Of a stretch of 64,000 nucleotides of DNA, positions 14,501-22,164 are shown in pieces. Location of the stretch: NCBI GenBank assembly GCA_037043235.1, contig JAWRVZ010000063.1, forward strand, positions 3,365,001 through 3,429,000, written 5' to 3'. The translations under genes were made by a program, and so were the position numbers. The DNA comes from Rhodeus uyekii (lineage: Eukaryota > Chordata > Actinopteri > Cypriniformes > Acheilognathidae). Under the pieces are notes generated by a model. It did no database searches. It was not told the origin of the DNA and worked only from the letters and a program-made list of their open reading frames with translations. Positions within the stretch are counted from its first letter, which is position 1. Each line of letters starts with the position of its first letter.

Positions 14501-17052
14501 CCAAATACGCACACCTTTAATACTCCTGAGTCATTGTGAACTCGTGAAATGATGTTTTATTAACAAAGTTCGGGAGGAACACGTTCAAGGATGAAAGCAA
14601 TCAACTCATCATCAGCAATTACACCTCATCCTATAAGGATGAGAGGAAGCGTGTATATATAGCCATGTTCGACTCACCTACATCCCTCGACAGTTTACGG
14701 CATCCCTCCACCACCCCGGCTCCCCACACTTAATTGTTCCTATCAAAGTCAGGAATACGGGGGGAGTGCTCCAGGTTCGGGCTAAATACAGAGCTCGGAG
14801 CCCTCTCCTTGGACAGCACGCCAAATACGCATACCTTTAATACTCCTGAGTCATTGGTAAGTGTGAACTCGTGAACTGGCTCATGACGTCATCACGGCGA
14901 CGTACACTCCCGCACGTTTGTTTTATTGTGCTTCAAGAGACATACACGCTAAAGCGTATCCCAATCACGTCATCGACGCAGTGTCTCGTTCCCTCTTAGG
15001 GAACTATGGTTACGACAGTAACCTGAGATGTTTTTGTTGCAGGTTAGACTAAATAACATTTGTAAACCTACCATATATGCAATTTTGGTCACCTCATACA
15101 CAATAGACTGGGCTCCCAGCTCAGTCTCACTGATGAGCCCTACAATAGCAAAATACATGAACATAACAAACATTTTCATGCCAAAAAGCTAATTGAATTA
15201 CATAAAAACACAGATAGTTTACGAACCCGCCAGGAATCCACCAATTTCATATGTCCACCATGCCACACAAAGCATGAGCATGCTGGGAAGGGCCAAGCGA
15301 ATGAAGGAACCCCATTCCTGCAGACAGTCAAGAGACCAGCCTAATGTGAGACAGAGATGGAGATCAGCAAAAAATATAACATGAACCATGAGTCATCAGA
15401 AACATTTCAGTGAACTCTACTCCACACTATCTTAAATAGTCACATAGTAAACTACTTTGTGGTCACATATTAAAAGAAGAAAACACCATTGTATAAAAGT
15501 CACATACTGCTTGTGTGAGTGATCTTTTAAATACTTATATAATTCCAAAACAAATTTCAAATAAAGAAACGTTGTGCAGTTTGCAGAATAAAACGGATTT
15601 ATTAAATTATAGTAACATTTAAATATTCAATAAACATCTATTTTCCAATTTGAGATGATTATGCAAGAATCCTCTCAGTCATTTCAAAATTAGTTTGTAT
15701 AGTGAAAAAACATTTACCAGACATTACTTGTTTTTAACATGACTTTGTTATTGCGTAGTAAAATAGCACAATTCTTTATGCCTCAGACTTTATACTGTTT
15801 TTCTAAATTATTATACAACGGTCATATCAGTAGGTTTTCAGTTCAATAAACATTGAGATTTTAGTTAATTAAATTTTTAGTTAAATAAAGTGTTTCATTG
15901 TTTTATTTGTCCATATGTTTTCAGATGGTATCAATCTCAGACAGGTTTGTTAAATAAATAAAGGCTTGCCGAGTCTACTTAGGTAAATGGAAACCCTGCT
16001 TGAAGAAATTGTTTTTCACAGTTCTCATATGGGGAGGAAGAAAGATCTTTCTGAAGATGAAAAGCATGAAATGGTGCAATGTTAAGCAAAAAGACATCGG
16101 AGATTATCATACGATTTGTGAGTAATTTACAGCACAAGAGAACTCGATCAGATAAAAGGATTATGAAGGAACATTTCTGTCAAAAAAATTAACTGTATTA
16201 AAAAGACAGCTATAAAAAAAGAGCTACTGTTGAGCAGCAAACAGGGATTTTAAGCTTCTGGTGTCTCTGGAGTCTCAATAACCTCTCCATGCAGGCTAAC
16301 AGCTGTGTGTAAATTTCCACCACCTCTAACCAAAGCACAGTTTAGTACGTATATCGTCTTGAAAACCAACGGTTCTGGTGGTGGGACAAATAGACACTCA
16401 CCATCCCAGGTGGCTTTATGTAGGCCCTTCCAACGGATGTAGACATATAGAAACACAGCCAAGGAATACTGGGAAATAGTATTTGCAGCAGCAGATCCAC
16501 TGTTAAAAAAAAAGAGTTACTCCATGAAATCATTCTGACATGGTAATTATTTTTAAGCCTTGGGTTCTTTAAAAAAAAGTTTTAGCAAATTAGCATTATA
16601 AACTTAATACATATGGATGTAAGAGCAGATTGAGCATAGCATGTCATTTGGGACACAACAAAAGATCTTATGAAATGTGATAAACAAAATCTAGGTAGCT
16701 TCTTACGCCACTCCAAGATCAAGCAGATTAAGGAAGATGTAGTTAATTAAAGCGTTGAGGATGTTCCCTGCTGCTCCTGTGATGACCTGCGGCCATATAA
16801 TACCCTAAACAAACAAAAACAGATACTTGTATGTTACATTTGGACTAAAATAAACTGAATGAACTATAATAAAAATGAATAAACTCAGGCAAATAATAAT
16901 GGAGACACATTGATTAGGTTTACCTGATTTTGAAGATACTGTCCCTGAAGCTGATACATAAAGGCAGCCTGGTAAAAAAAAACAAAAAAACAAAGGAGAA
17001 AGAATATGTATATTCTTTCTATATATCTATATTCTATATATATATATCTATA

Positions 17053-17128
<76 letters not shown>

Positions 17129-20100
17129 AATTATTTATTTATATATATATATATATAAAGCATTTTATTACCTAGATATAGTGAAATTGTTCTTCTTACT
17201 GTATAGCTACTTGTAATTACAGACAGTGAATACATTAAAAGTCACTCACTGGCAGCGCAGGCATGTATATCTTTACATATAGTTGTGACATACTGTTGTG
17301 ATGAGAGAGAGAGAGAGTAAGAAAGAGAGAGAAATCACAGTTAAAGAAACTCCACAGACAGTTGCTTTCAGTCCATGTGACTGCCACATGTCCAAATGAT
17401 ATGACGTTATTTCACAAATCATTTACTTCTATCACAATATGTTTGCTAGAGACTTTATCAGCAGACTCGGGTAAGTCTTGCTCAACGGGACCATTATTTA
17501 ATACATAATTTACCTGGCCACAGTGGGACTCTGCCGGACAGCCAGCAGGATTGCCTCTGTGTTGATGAGCAGTGCCCAGCAGGGGAAACAGGCCAACAGG
17601 AGGATGAGAATCCCTCTCTGCAGTATCACACCCACCTGCTTCAGGTTATTACCCCCAAACGTCTGCAGGACACAGTTCAGTTTATATGACACCTGAGCAC
17701 AGATGACACTCACATTACTGATCGATGACTATCATACCTGAGACATGAGCGTATCACATGCAGCCGCCAATCCTGCACCAATGGAGATGCCAGACACATT
17801 AATAACCTGTGAGCAAAAATAACTCATTTATAAAGGCGATTGGTGTTTTAATGAAGGCCACTATAATGAAGTTACGTTTTGAACTCACAGCAATAGCCAG
17901 AGCAACACTGTCCAGTTCAGTTTTCCCCAGGTGTCCACAGAACACAGTGCTGACGAAGCTGATCAGAAAGATCATCAGCTGAGACATGAACTGTAAAAAA
18001 GGGGAAGCATTTCCAGGATCCGAGAAAAGCAACAAAACATTTCCACTTTTTTTATGTTAAATCTACAATATTTTATTCTTGAAACAAAACTGAAAAAAAA
18101 AACTAAGTAGTTGACATTGAATTCTTTTAGATCATTCTACTAAACTAAACATATTAAGAGGCATTGAACTACATTTTGGAGCAACCTCCAGATTTCTTGT
18201 TTTTTGTCTCAGAAAGTTAGTCAATATATAGGTACCGTATTTTTCGCCGCATAAGACACACTTTTTCTTCCCCAAAACTGGGGGGGAAAAGTTGGTGCGT
18301 CCTATCCGACGAATATAAAAAATTAACGGAGCGCGGCCACGGCCGTAGCCGTGGTGATGACGAGTGGGGGGCAATGGTGGACTTTACAGTGATGACTGTG
18401 GCGAGGAGGGCGTGGTTCAGCGAGGTCTGCAGCGGGAGAGATAGTCGGGAGATTCCCTGTGACAAAAGAACATTACCACACTGCTGCCGAAACCCGGAAG
18501 AAAGAGGGAGAAAGAAGGAGGCAGGGTCAGCGTGCTGAGAATCACGGGCTCTTTTATTTCCTCAGACTTGAACAAAAACAAAACAACAACCAAAACATGC
18601 GCGTTCGGCGCTCACACTTCACTCTCTGTGAGTCACGCCTCTTTCTTTTGGTTTAGTTTCACTTCTCTCAGTCGCACTTGTGAGCCTCGCGTTCTCAGCT
18701 TCCGTGGTGACTCGCATCTCTCCCGGGTCTCTCTCCCCATCTCTCACTTCCCGGCTCAATGAGACACAGCTGTTTGTCAGTTTGCACTTGATCTACTTAT
18801 GCACCGCTCGTCTCCCGACTCTCTCTCCCGCTGCAGACCTCGCTGAACCACGCCCCCTCGCCACAGTCACCTATTCCCCACTTCCCGGTTTACACACAAA
18901 GTTAATAGGAACGGTAAATAATAATACACTTAGCAACCATAAGAAATAAGCAACAAACTATTAGACACAAGGTTTAAACACAATGAAGTAAACACAACGA
19001 CTTTTAGTAATGCTTTGGATGGAACAGAAGACAACGTCTTATTTGACACCAGTGAGGAAGAAAGTGATGACAATGACTGCATGGATCTGTCCTTCCTCAT
19101 TTCTGATAGCAGCGAAGAAGAGGAATTATTGGGGTTCGAATAAAAACATTACAGCCTTATTTTTGTTGCTTTCACTGTTTACTGACTGTTAATGAGAGTA
19201 AAGCTAGTTCTTAATATGTTACATGGTTGGCATAAAATTGTTCTTAAACTGCTGTTAACTTTATAAAGTTGATAAAATATTTTACTACAGTATTTGGTTC
19301 AGAATCCTTTTTTTCTAGATTTTCCTCCTTTAAAATTGTCTTATGTTCCGGAGCGTCTTATATGGCGAAAAATACGGTATATGTCAATGTCCAGATGCTG
19401 CATATAATTAGAATACTGTAATATCACAATGTTGATTTATTTCACAAATTTCATTCAAAAAGTGAAACTTGTATATTATATTTATTCATTACACATGGAC
19501 TGATATATTTCAAATGTTTATTTCTTTTAATTTTGATGATTATAACTAAGGAAAATCCCGAATTCAGTATCTCAGAAAATTAGAATATTGTGAAAAGGTT
19601 CAATATTGAAGACACCTGGTGCGACACTCTAATCAGCTCATTAACTCAAAACACCTGCAAAGGCCTTTAAATGGTCTCTCAGTCTAGTTCTGTAGGCTAC
19701 ACAATCATGAGGAAGACTGCTGACTTGACAGTTGTCCAAAAGACAACCATTGACACCTAGTGATGACCAAATGAAGCGTTTTGAAGCATTATTGTTTTCT
19801 AATTTTTTTTACATTTATGCATTTGGCAGACGCCAAAGCAACTTACATTGCATTCAAGGAACCCATTGAATTAGTTCTTCTTGCTTTCCCTGGAATTGAA
19901 CCCATGACCTTGGTGTTGTAAACTACTTCTACTGCTTGAGCTACAGGAAAGATCAAATTGTGTTGAAAAAGGTTCATTACTCGAAGCTTCATTCAGATAG
20001 AAATTGCAGCACTATCTCCTGATGAAGTAAATGTATTGCAACAAAGCTGACAACCATAAAATGCAAGTAAGCTTATATGTTAACACCCCATTTATTATGC

Positions 20101-21844
20101 GTTTACCGAGGCGATCAAAGCTGAAACAGTTTAAGTGCTGTGAATTTTACAGATAATAAAATTATATGATAGAACAGTCATTTTTCATCTGACAAGTGAT
20201 GTAATGATACAAGCTCCGAAGCAGTGGTTCAATGCAAGGACCATTCGAGTTTGAAGCAAGCATCGGAGCGTCCCTGTCAGATCTAACATCACTACTGACA
20301 CCTTACAAGACACTAAGATACAAAAAGTCATTGCAAAAGAGGCTGGCTGTTTACAGAGCTCTGTGTACAAGCACATTAATAGAGAGGTGAAGAGAAGGAA
20401 AAAATGTGGTAGAAAAACGTGTATAAGCAATAGGGTTAACCACACCCTGGAGAGGATTTTGAAACAAAACCCATTAAAAAATGTGGGGGAGATTCACAAA
20501 GAGTGGACCGCAGCTAGAGTCGATGCTTCAAGAACTCAAGACATGGGTTTCAGCAGTCGCATTCCTTGTGTCAAGCCAGTCTTGAACAACAGACAGCATC
20601 AGAAGTGTCTCGCCTGGGCTAAAGACAAAAAGGACTGGATGAAAGATGAAACTGGACTGATGAAAGTAAATTTAGCATTTCCTTTGGAAATCAGGGTTCT
20701 CAGAGAGGAAGAGAGTCTGAGAGAGGAAGAGAGGAGAGGCACACAATCCACGTTGCTTGAGGTCCAGTAAAGTTTCCACAGTCAGTGATAGTTTGGGGTG
20801 CCATGTCATCTGCTGGTGTTGGTCTACTGTGTTTTGTGAGGTCCAAGGTCCACGCAGCCATATACCAGAAAATTTTAGAGCACTTCATGCTTCCTGCTGC
20901 TGACTAACTTTATGGAGATGCAGATATCATTTTCCAACGGGACTTTGCACCTGCACACAGTGCCAAAGCCACCAGTACCTGGTTTAAGTACCATGGTATC
21001 CCTGTTCTTAACTGGCCAGCAAACTCATCGAAAAATCTATGGGTTATTGTGAAGAGGAAGATGCGATATGTCAGACCCAACACTGCAGAAGATCTGAAGG
21101 CCACTATCAGAGCAACTTGGGCTCTCATAACACCTGAGCAGTGCCACAGAATGATCGACCCTATGCCACGCTGCATTGCTGCAGTAATTCAGGAAAAAGG
21201 AGCACCAACAAAGTATTGAGTGCTGTACATGCTCATACTATACATTCAGTTGGCCAAGATTTCTAAAAATCCTTTCTTTGTACTGATCTGAAGAAATATT
21301 TGGGATTTTCCTTGTCAGTTATAATCATCAAAATTAAAATAAATATATCAGCCTTTGTGTAATGAATGAACAATATACAAGATTCACGTTTTGAATGGAA
21401 TTAGTGAAATTAATCAGCTTTTTTATGATATTCTAATTATATGATCAGCCCCTGTAAATATTTATCATTTATAGGCCACAGTATATGTGAATTATAGATC
21501 AAATATCCGTTTATATCCACCCCTAACCCTAACAATTTTTTGTTTATTTTAAAGGTGCATTAAATGTGTTCATATTGTCTAAAAATATTTAGTTTATATG
21601 ATTGCTATAAGCAAAGTGTGAATTCGACTTCATTAATTGATTGTTTATTCAAACTTACCACTGGTCCAGCCAGTTTTAGCACCTCTACAATTTCTTCTTT
21701 ATAATTCACTGGTAACAAACTCCGAAGTTTCTTTCGACACCCTCCAAAAACAACCTGTGAACTTGAGGTTGACTGAGCATCATCAATTTGCTCCTGTTTT
21801 GAGTCTCCGTTTATCTGAATCACTGCAGTATTGTCCATTTTCAT
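15..21844 (-). CDS. slc47a: SLC47A/MATE transporter copy A, exons 1-12 (3' end off window)
   Basis: Multidrug and toxin extrusion antiporter: in this family a plasma-membrane, 13-helix protein exchanging protons for organic cations in kidney- and liver-type epithelia. Exons on the minus strand: 21844-21659, 17990-17889, 17806-17738, 17662-17514, 17292-17250, 16968-16924, 16804-16707, 16499-16402, 15340-15227, 15139-15072, 361-253, 90-15. All introns are GT/AG and all phases join. The start is the first Met of MKMDN, matching copy B. Seen: the MatE signatures FCGHLGKTEL (exon 2), ALLINTEAILL (exon 4), GNALGAGNTEQAK (exon 11). Exon 12 ends with donor GTAGGT; five more exons are expected to the left. 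The intron between exons 10 and 11 is 14.7 kb because of two DIRS elements. The position equivalent to human MATE1 Glu273 is Ala (CVAWW). No stop or frameshift is seen. slc47a2-type naming is not resolvable here. Confidence 0.93.
362..865. other. intron sequence of copy A
   Basis: Intronic DNA next to exon 11, AT-rich, with a weak match to the equivalent intron of copy B (CTGGAGCT block near 455). No gene or mobile element was recognised. Confidence 0.5.
1241..1880 (-). pseudogene. tyrosine recombinase remnant of DIRS A
   Basis: Two minus-strand frames match the recombinase of the DIRS at 5358. The segment 1552-1851 has SRAPTTRKLYTPK (compare SRAPSTRKLYAQK), the N-terminal SAM-like domain. 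The segment 1256-1492 has MSRQIAEAISLAYE and ADWSSPHTF.TFYQLDL, the C-terminal catalytic end with the Tyr context. The HxxR region is lost between them, so the protein is not functional. Confidence 0.75.
2026..2056. repeat. homopolymer C31
   Basis: Thirty-one consecutive C residues inside DIRS A. The exact length should be treated as uncertain because such runs are prone to sequencing and assembly error. Confidence 0.95.
2807..4060. mobile_element. non-autonomous hAT element, TAGTGATG family
   Basis: Terminal inverted repeats TAGTGATGT / ACATCCCTA with a perfect 8 bp target duplication CATCAAAA (2799-2806, 4061-4068). An 8 bp duplication is the hAT signature. It is nested in the 2254-4432 element. 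A minus-strand frame (3290-3511) with a Ser/Glu-rich start MSASSESESG could be a leftover first transposase exon, at low confidence. A long GT/GA microsatellite lies inside. Confidence 0.85.
3651..3739. repeat. compound microsatellite (GT)n(GA)n
   Basis: About 36 bases of GT repeats followed by about 52 bases of GA repeats. It creates spurious dipeptide-repeat reading frames on both strands. Confidence 0.97.
4640..4800 (-). pseudogene. gag remnant of DIRS A
   Basis: The minus strand reads SELDVLMSKLES and AYEELVKVVNHAVM, matching the DIRS gag motif LEVVTRATARL of the element at 5358. The frame breaks on both sides. Flanking DNA (4438-4640 and 4800-5228) is probably the decayed remainder of the same element; no further domain is recognisable. 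Confidence 0.5.
5358..5530 (+). repeat. left inverted terminal repeat of DIRS B
   Basis: Starts GTTCCCTGTCAAGGGAACTC and contains GCTTTAGCGTGTATGTCTC and GATGACGTCATGAGCCAG. All are repeated in inverse orientation at 14876-15032, and the inner part GAGTATAAAGGCACGTCA is repeated at 9450-9479. A TATAAA box (about 5480) probably lies in the element promoter. Confidence 0.9.
5546..5580. repeat. (GT)n microsatellite
   Basis: About 17 GT units between the left terminal repeat and the gag start of DIRS B. Confidence 0.95.
5633..6560 (+). pseudogene. DIRS B gag-like ORF, frameshifted
   Basis: Gag-like structural protein region of the DIRS element; the family's gag is presumed to package the RNA. 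The best open stretch is 5782-6240, with LEVVTRATARLGLEWP, LDERFLPS and GAMPKVEESLANYL, motifs shared with other fish DIRS gag proteins. The N-terminal part from the ATG at 5633 is in another frame, and a third frame (6200-6553) continues with the LQAYQAELL motif. At least two frameshifts mean no intact gag is made. Confidence 0.75.
6511..7399 (+). CDS. DIRS B reverse transcriptase domain
   Basis: Reverse transcriptase copying element RNA to cDNA. The frame 6683-7399 (238 residues) has VPKKDGGMRPILDLR, TIDLNDAYFHI (first catalytic Asp) and LNYIDDWLIL (YIDD active site), then FLGVVWDS. The upstream part (6511-6680, EEVVESLLRKEAIE) is in another frame, so one frameshift precedes the palm. The palm motifs are complete. 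The frame closes at 7399 and RNase H continues in a different frame. Confidence 0.88.
7362..8234 (+). CDS. DIRS B RNase H and methylase-like segment
   Basis: A 290-residue open frame. RNase H region: VVVRTDNTSVVSYINHQGG near residues 90-110 and GADFLSRQ near 150. This is followed by VDLFVSQETAHCPLWFSL, the DIRS-specific block often annotated as a DAM-like methyltransferase domain. In the family it removes the RNA strand after reverse transcription. The first 50 residues are probably out of the true frame. It overlaps the RT frame by about 38 bases, consistent with one frameshift. Confidence 0.82.
   Translation: MSFHLEGQPLPSDQGFKAMPSSLASVEEELVSFPEARIRAHLSPHNAVDRCPKGLLGPRSVGRAPPLMAHQRFGDYGYVWMVLRAFFPDLRGHYVVVRTDNTSVVSYINHQGGLRSHRLSKLAGRILLWSQGKLLSLRAVYIPGSQNLGADFLSRQGPRPGEWRLHTEVVEQIWQIFGQSQVDLFVSQETAHCPLWFSLHPPAPLGLDAMRQGWPRLPLYAFPPLALLPGVLEKVCREKVWFSDLVSLLDGTPWEIPVRRDLLSQAQGRIFHPHPELWKLWVWPLRGLSS
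8190..9233 (+). CDS. DIRS B tyrosine recombinase
   Basis: Tyrosine recombinase that integrates circular DIRS cDNA without target duplication. The N-terminal SAM-like part (SRAPSTRKLYAQKW, GLSPSTLKVYMAAI) lies in the frame ending at 8617. The catalytic part is in the frame 8478-9233 (251 residues), with RAHSTR (HxxR box), AGWSSPHTF (His) and RFYQLD (nucleophilic Tyr context). Catalytic residues look complete but one frameshift separates the halves. The stop is at 9231-9233, just before the internal complementary region. Confidence 0.87.
9304..9388. repeat. internal complementary region of DIRS B
   Basis: 9304-9337 is complementary to the left end and 9338-9388 to the right end, joined at AGGGAAC/GTCTCAGG. 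This is the fused-ends sequence used as template to complete the element during circularisation in the accepted DIRS model. Its agreement with the actual ends supports boundaries 5358 and about 15030. Confidence 0.85.
9480..9680 (+). repeat. A1 repeat of split-repeat element
   Basis: Begins ATGATGTTTTATTAACAAAG and is repeated at 14549. It contains GTGTATATATAGCC, a possible TATA box, and three copies of a short GGCAGCTGGACAGTTTA-like unit (about 9622-9670) that A2 lacks. Confidence 0.85.
9841..13060 (+). other. interior of split-repeat element, unassigned
   Basis: GC-rich at first (9940-10320), then AT-rich (10380-10740), then C-rich segments with repeated phrases such as GAGGCTGCCTCCGC(T/C)AGCGGT (11340-11440). 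Open frames of 60-110 codons exist on both strands without family resemblance. Part of it (about 11590-12250) is shared with 28890-29835. It gives no sign of a host gene. Confidence 0.5.
13085..13582 (+). CDS. repeat-encoded hypothetical ORF over 114 bp array
   Basis: A 165-codon open frame over the 114 bp tandem array; each unit encodes 38 residues with recurring RGNYSTAAAVRLPQELSSE and AGVSL. No family is recognised. The frame is open because the period is a multiple of three, so coding status is uncertain. Confidence 0.25.
   Translation: MTLPQEPDLSIIHCCSSDAPAGVNLRGNYSTAAAVRLPQELSSELASIAAAMTFPHTPAGVSLRGNYSTAAAVRLPQELSSELASIAAAMMFPHTPAGVSLRGNYSTAAAVRLPQELSSELASITAAMMFYHTPAGVSLWGNYSTATAVTFSQEPGSPNPPLPQH
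13161..13510 (+). repeat. tandem array, 114 bp unit, about 3 copies
   Basis: The anchor GGGGAAATTACTCCACTG recurs at 13161, 13275, 13389 and (degenerate) 13503, exactly 114 bases apart. Each unit contains two related CCGCAGCA(G/A)TGA half-sites. Confidence 0.93.
13755..14186 (+). repeat. tandem array, 54 bp unit, about 8 copies
   Basis: The anchor CAGAGGGGTTTCCACTG recurs at 13755, 13809, 13863, 13917, 13971, 14025 and 14079 at exact 54-base spacing; a degenerate unit follows. Units differ by substitutions only. Three frames stay open across the array (plus 13501-14520, plus 13632-14291, minus 13698-14405) because 54 is a multiple of three. Confidence 0.95.
14441..14548 (+). repeat. B1 repeat of split-repeat element
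   Basis: Starts GGGGAGTGCTCCAGG and ends GTGAACTCGTGAA, directly abutting A2. It is the same sequence as B2 apart from a 7 base deletion near the 3' end and a few substitutions. Confidence 0.85.
14549..14725 (+). repeat. A2 repeat of split-repeat element
   Basis: Second copy of the A repeat, in direct orientation, sharing the TATATATAGCC core. It lies between B1 and B2. Confidence 0.85.
14761..14875 (+). repeat. B2 repeat, right end of split-repeat element
   Basis: Second copy of B. Its last base is followed immediately by CTGGCTCATGACG, the continuation of the DIRS B right terminal repeat. Confidence 0.85.
14876..15032 (-). repeat. right inverted terminal repeat of DIRS B (outer part)
   Basis: The reverse complement matches the left terminal repeat: GATGACGTCATGAGCCAG, GCTTTAGCGTGTATGTCTC and the CACTGCGTCGATG string. 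It extends beyond the left end with GGTTACTGTCGTAACC-type terminal sequence also found in the internal complementary region. Confidence 0.88.
15341..16401. other. intron 8-9 of copy A
   Basis: AT-rich intron between exons 8 and 9 of SLC47A copy A. No mobile element or other gene is recognised. Confidence 0.6.
17031..17160. repeat. (TA)n microsatellite in intron 5
   Basis: About 130 bases of near-uninterrupted TA repeats just upstream of exon 6 of copy A. Confidence 0.95.
18235..19377 (+). mobile_element. pogo/Tigger-like non-autonomous DNA transposon
   Basis: Inverted ends CCGTATTTTTCGCCGCATAAG / TTATATGGCGAAAAATACGG with TA on both sides (18233-18234, 19378-19379), the Tc1/mariner superfamily signature. 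A short frame near 19005-19142 ends with an acidic tail (NALDGTEDNVLFD, DSSEEEELLGFE) resembling the C-terminus of jerky/Tigger-type transposases. The rest of the transposase is absent. It sits in intron 1 of copy A. Confidence 0.7.
19758..20294. mobile_element. hAT MITE of the TAGTGATG family
   Basis: Ends TAGTGATG / CATCACTA with 8 bp flanks TTGACACC (19750-19757) and CTGACACC (20295-20302), 7 of 8 identical. Same terminal family as 2807-4060 and 35450-40998. It contains a tRNA-like SINE at about 19805-19950. Confidence 0.8.
19805..19950 (-). repeat. tRNA-derived SINE-like repeat
   Basis: The minus strand carries an A-box-like TAGCTCAAGCAG (about 19944-19933) and a B-box GGTTCAATTCC (19902-19892) at tRNA-like spacing, followed by the common teleost tail with CATTTGGCAGACGC. 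This is a pol III promoter-bearing repeat rather than a tRNA gene; no cloverleaf could be built. Confidence 0.55.
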
Positions 21845-22110
21845 TATTTCTAATGTCTTAAATTCCCACAATGCAGCTTAAATGCAGTTAAGAGTACAGT
21901 ATCTCCACGGAAGACATTGCACAGGTATTGAGCACACGACAGGTCCATTGAAGGGAGAACATCCTGGGAGATACTTAAAAAACTGCCAGGCATAAGTTTA
22001 ACCCTGTCTGCTGCTGTACTCCTTGAGGTTATTGCAGAAACTGAGGTCCCTGTGTGCTCAGGTCAGGTTTCATTAAAGGAAACCCAGCAATCAAGCCGAA
22101 ATGTAAATAG
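21845..22110 (-). promoter_or_regulatory. 5' flank of copy A, block conserved with copy B
   Basis: About 21965-22060 aligns with 56326-56428 upstream of copy B. Shared strings include GGCATAAGTTTA, CTGCTGCTGT and CCTTGAGGTTATTGCA, separated from the ATG by a similar distance in both copies (about 120 bases). An A/T-rich stretch resembling a weak TATA box (minus strand TTTTTTAAG) sits at 21974-21983. It may be a duplicated proximal promoter or simply 5' UTR; no transcription start can be fixed by eye. Confidence 0.4.
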
Positions 22111-22164
22111 AGACGACATAATCTGACGACATATCTTTTTAAATGTGCTGTAAAAAAAGTTTAA

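Larger units (their letters stand above)
9480..14875 (+). mobile_element. non-autonomous split-direct-repeat element (Ngaro/PAT-like)
   Basis: Order A1 (9480-9680), internal region, B1 (14441-14548), A2 (14549-14725), B2 (14761-14875). A1 and A2 differ at about 3 of the first 149 bases; B1 and B2 differ mainly by a 7 base indel. The flanks ...TTTATACTC and CTGGCTCATGACG join into an unbroken DIRS terminal repeat, so insertion produced neither duplication nor loss. Split direct repeats and duplication-free insertion are features of Ngaro/PAT-type tyrosine-recombinase retroelements. No RT, RNase H or recombinase is found inside; the interior has tandem arrays and unassigned frames. It would need enzymes in trans. 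Confidence 0.75.
5358..15032 (+). mobile_element. DIRS retrotransposon B with ITRs and ICR
   Basis: Tyrosine-recombinase retrotransposon of the DIRS order. Left inverted terminal repeat 5358-5530; coding region 5633-9233; internal complementary region 9304-9388; right terminal repeat 9441-9479 resuming at 14876-15032 after a nested insertion. A GTT trinucleotide is present at both ends (5358-5360, 15030-15032), and native intron continues on both sides. Gag, RT, RNase H, methylase-like and recombinase segments are recognisable but shifted between frames. The insertion lies in the intron between exons 10 and 11 of SLC47A copy A, antisense to the gene. Confidence 0.9.
19707..21219 (+). pseudogene. 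Tc1-like transposase remnant
   Basis: The transposase would catalyse cut-and-paste transposition through a DDE catalytic domain. The N-terminal HTH part lies before the nested insertion, the middle in frame 20363-20770, and the C-terminal part around 20930-21200 (NWPANSSKNL, RCIAAVIQ) in another frame. Frameshifts and the 0.5 kb insertion rule out function. Confidence 0.75.
19392..21454 (+). mobile_element. Tc1-like transposon, interrupted and decayed
   Basis: Inverted ends of about 190 bases: TATAATTAGAATACTGTAAT at the left pairs with ATATGATCAGCCCCTG at the right; TA follows at 21455. The two halves also share TTTTGATGATTATAACT. Transposase traces run from 19707 (MRKTADLTVVQK) through 20300-20770 (HTLERILKQNPLKNVG, QKCLAWAKDKKDW) to 20780-21170 with multiple frame breaks. 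A hAT MITE is inserted at 19758-20294. Confidence 0.82.

Noticed and set aside
9480..14875. Ordinary LTR retrotransposon with two LTRs
   Set aside because: The B block is absent near the left end, there is no target duplication, and the right side reads B-A-B.
16930..17175. Ile-Tyr-rich open frame
   Set aside because: Translation of the TA repeat in intron 5 of SLC47A copy A.
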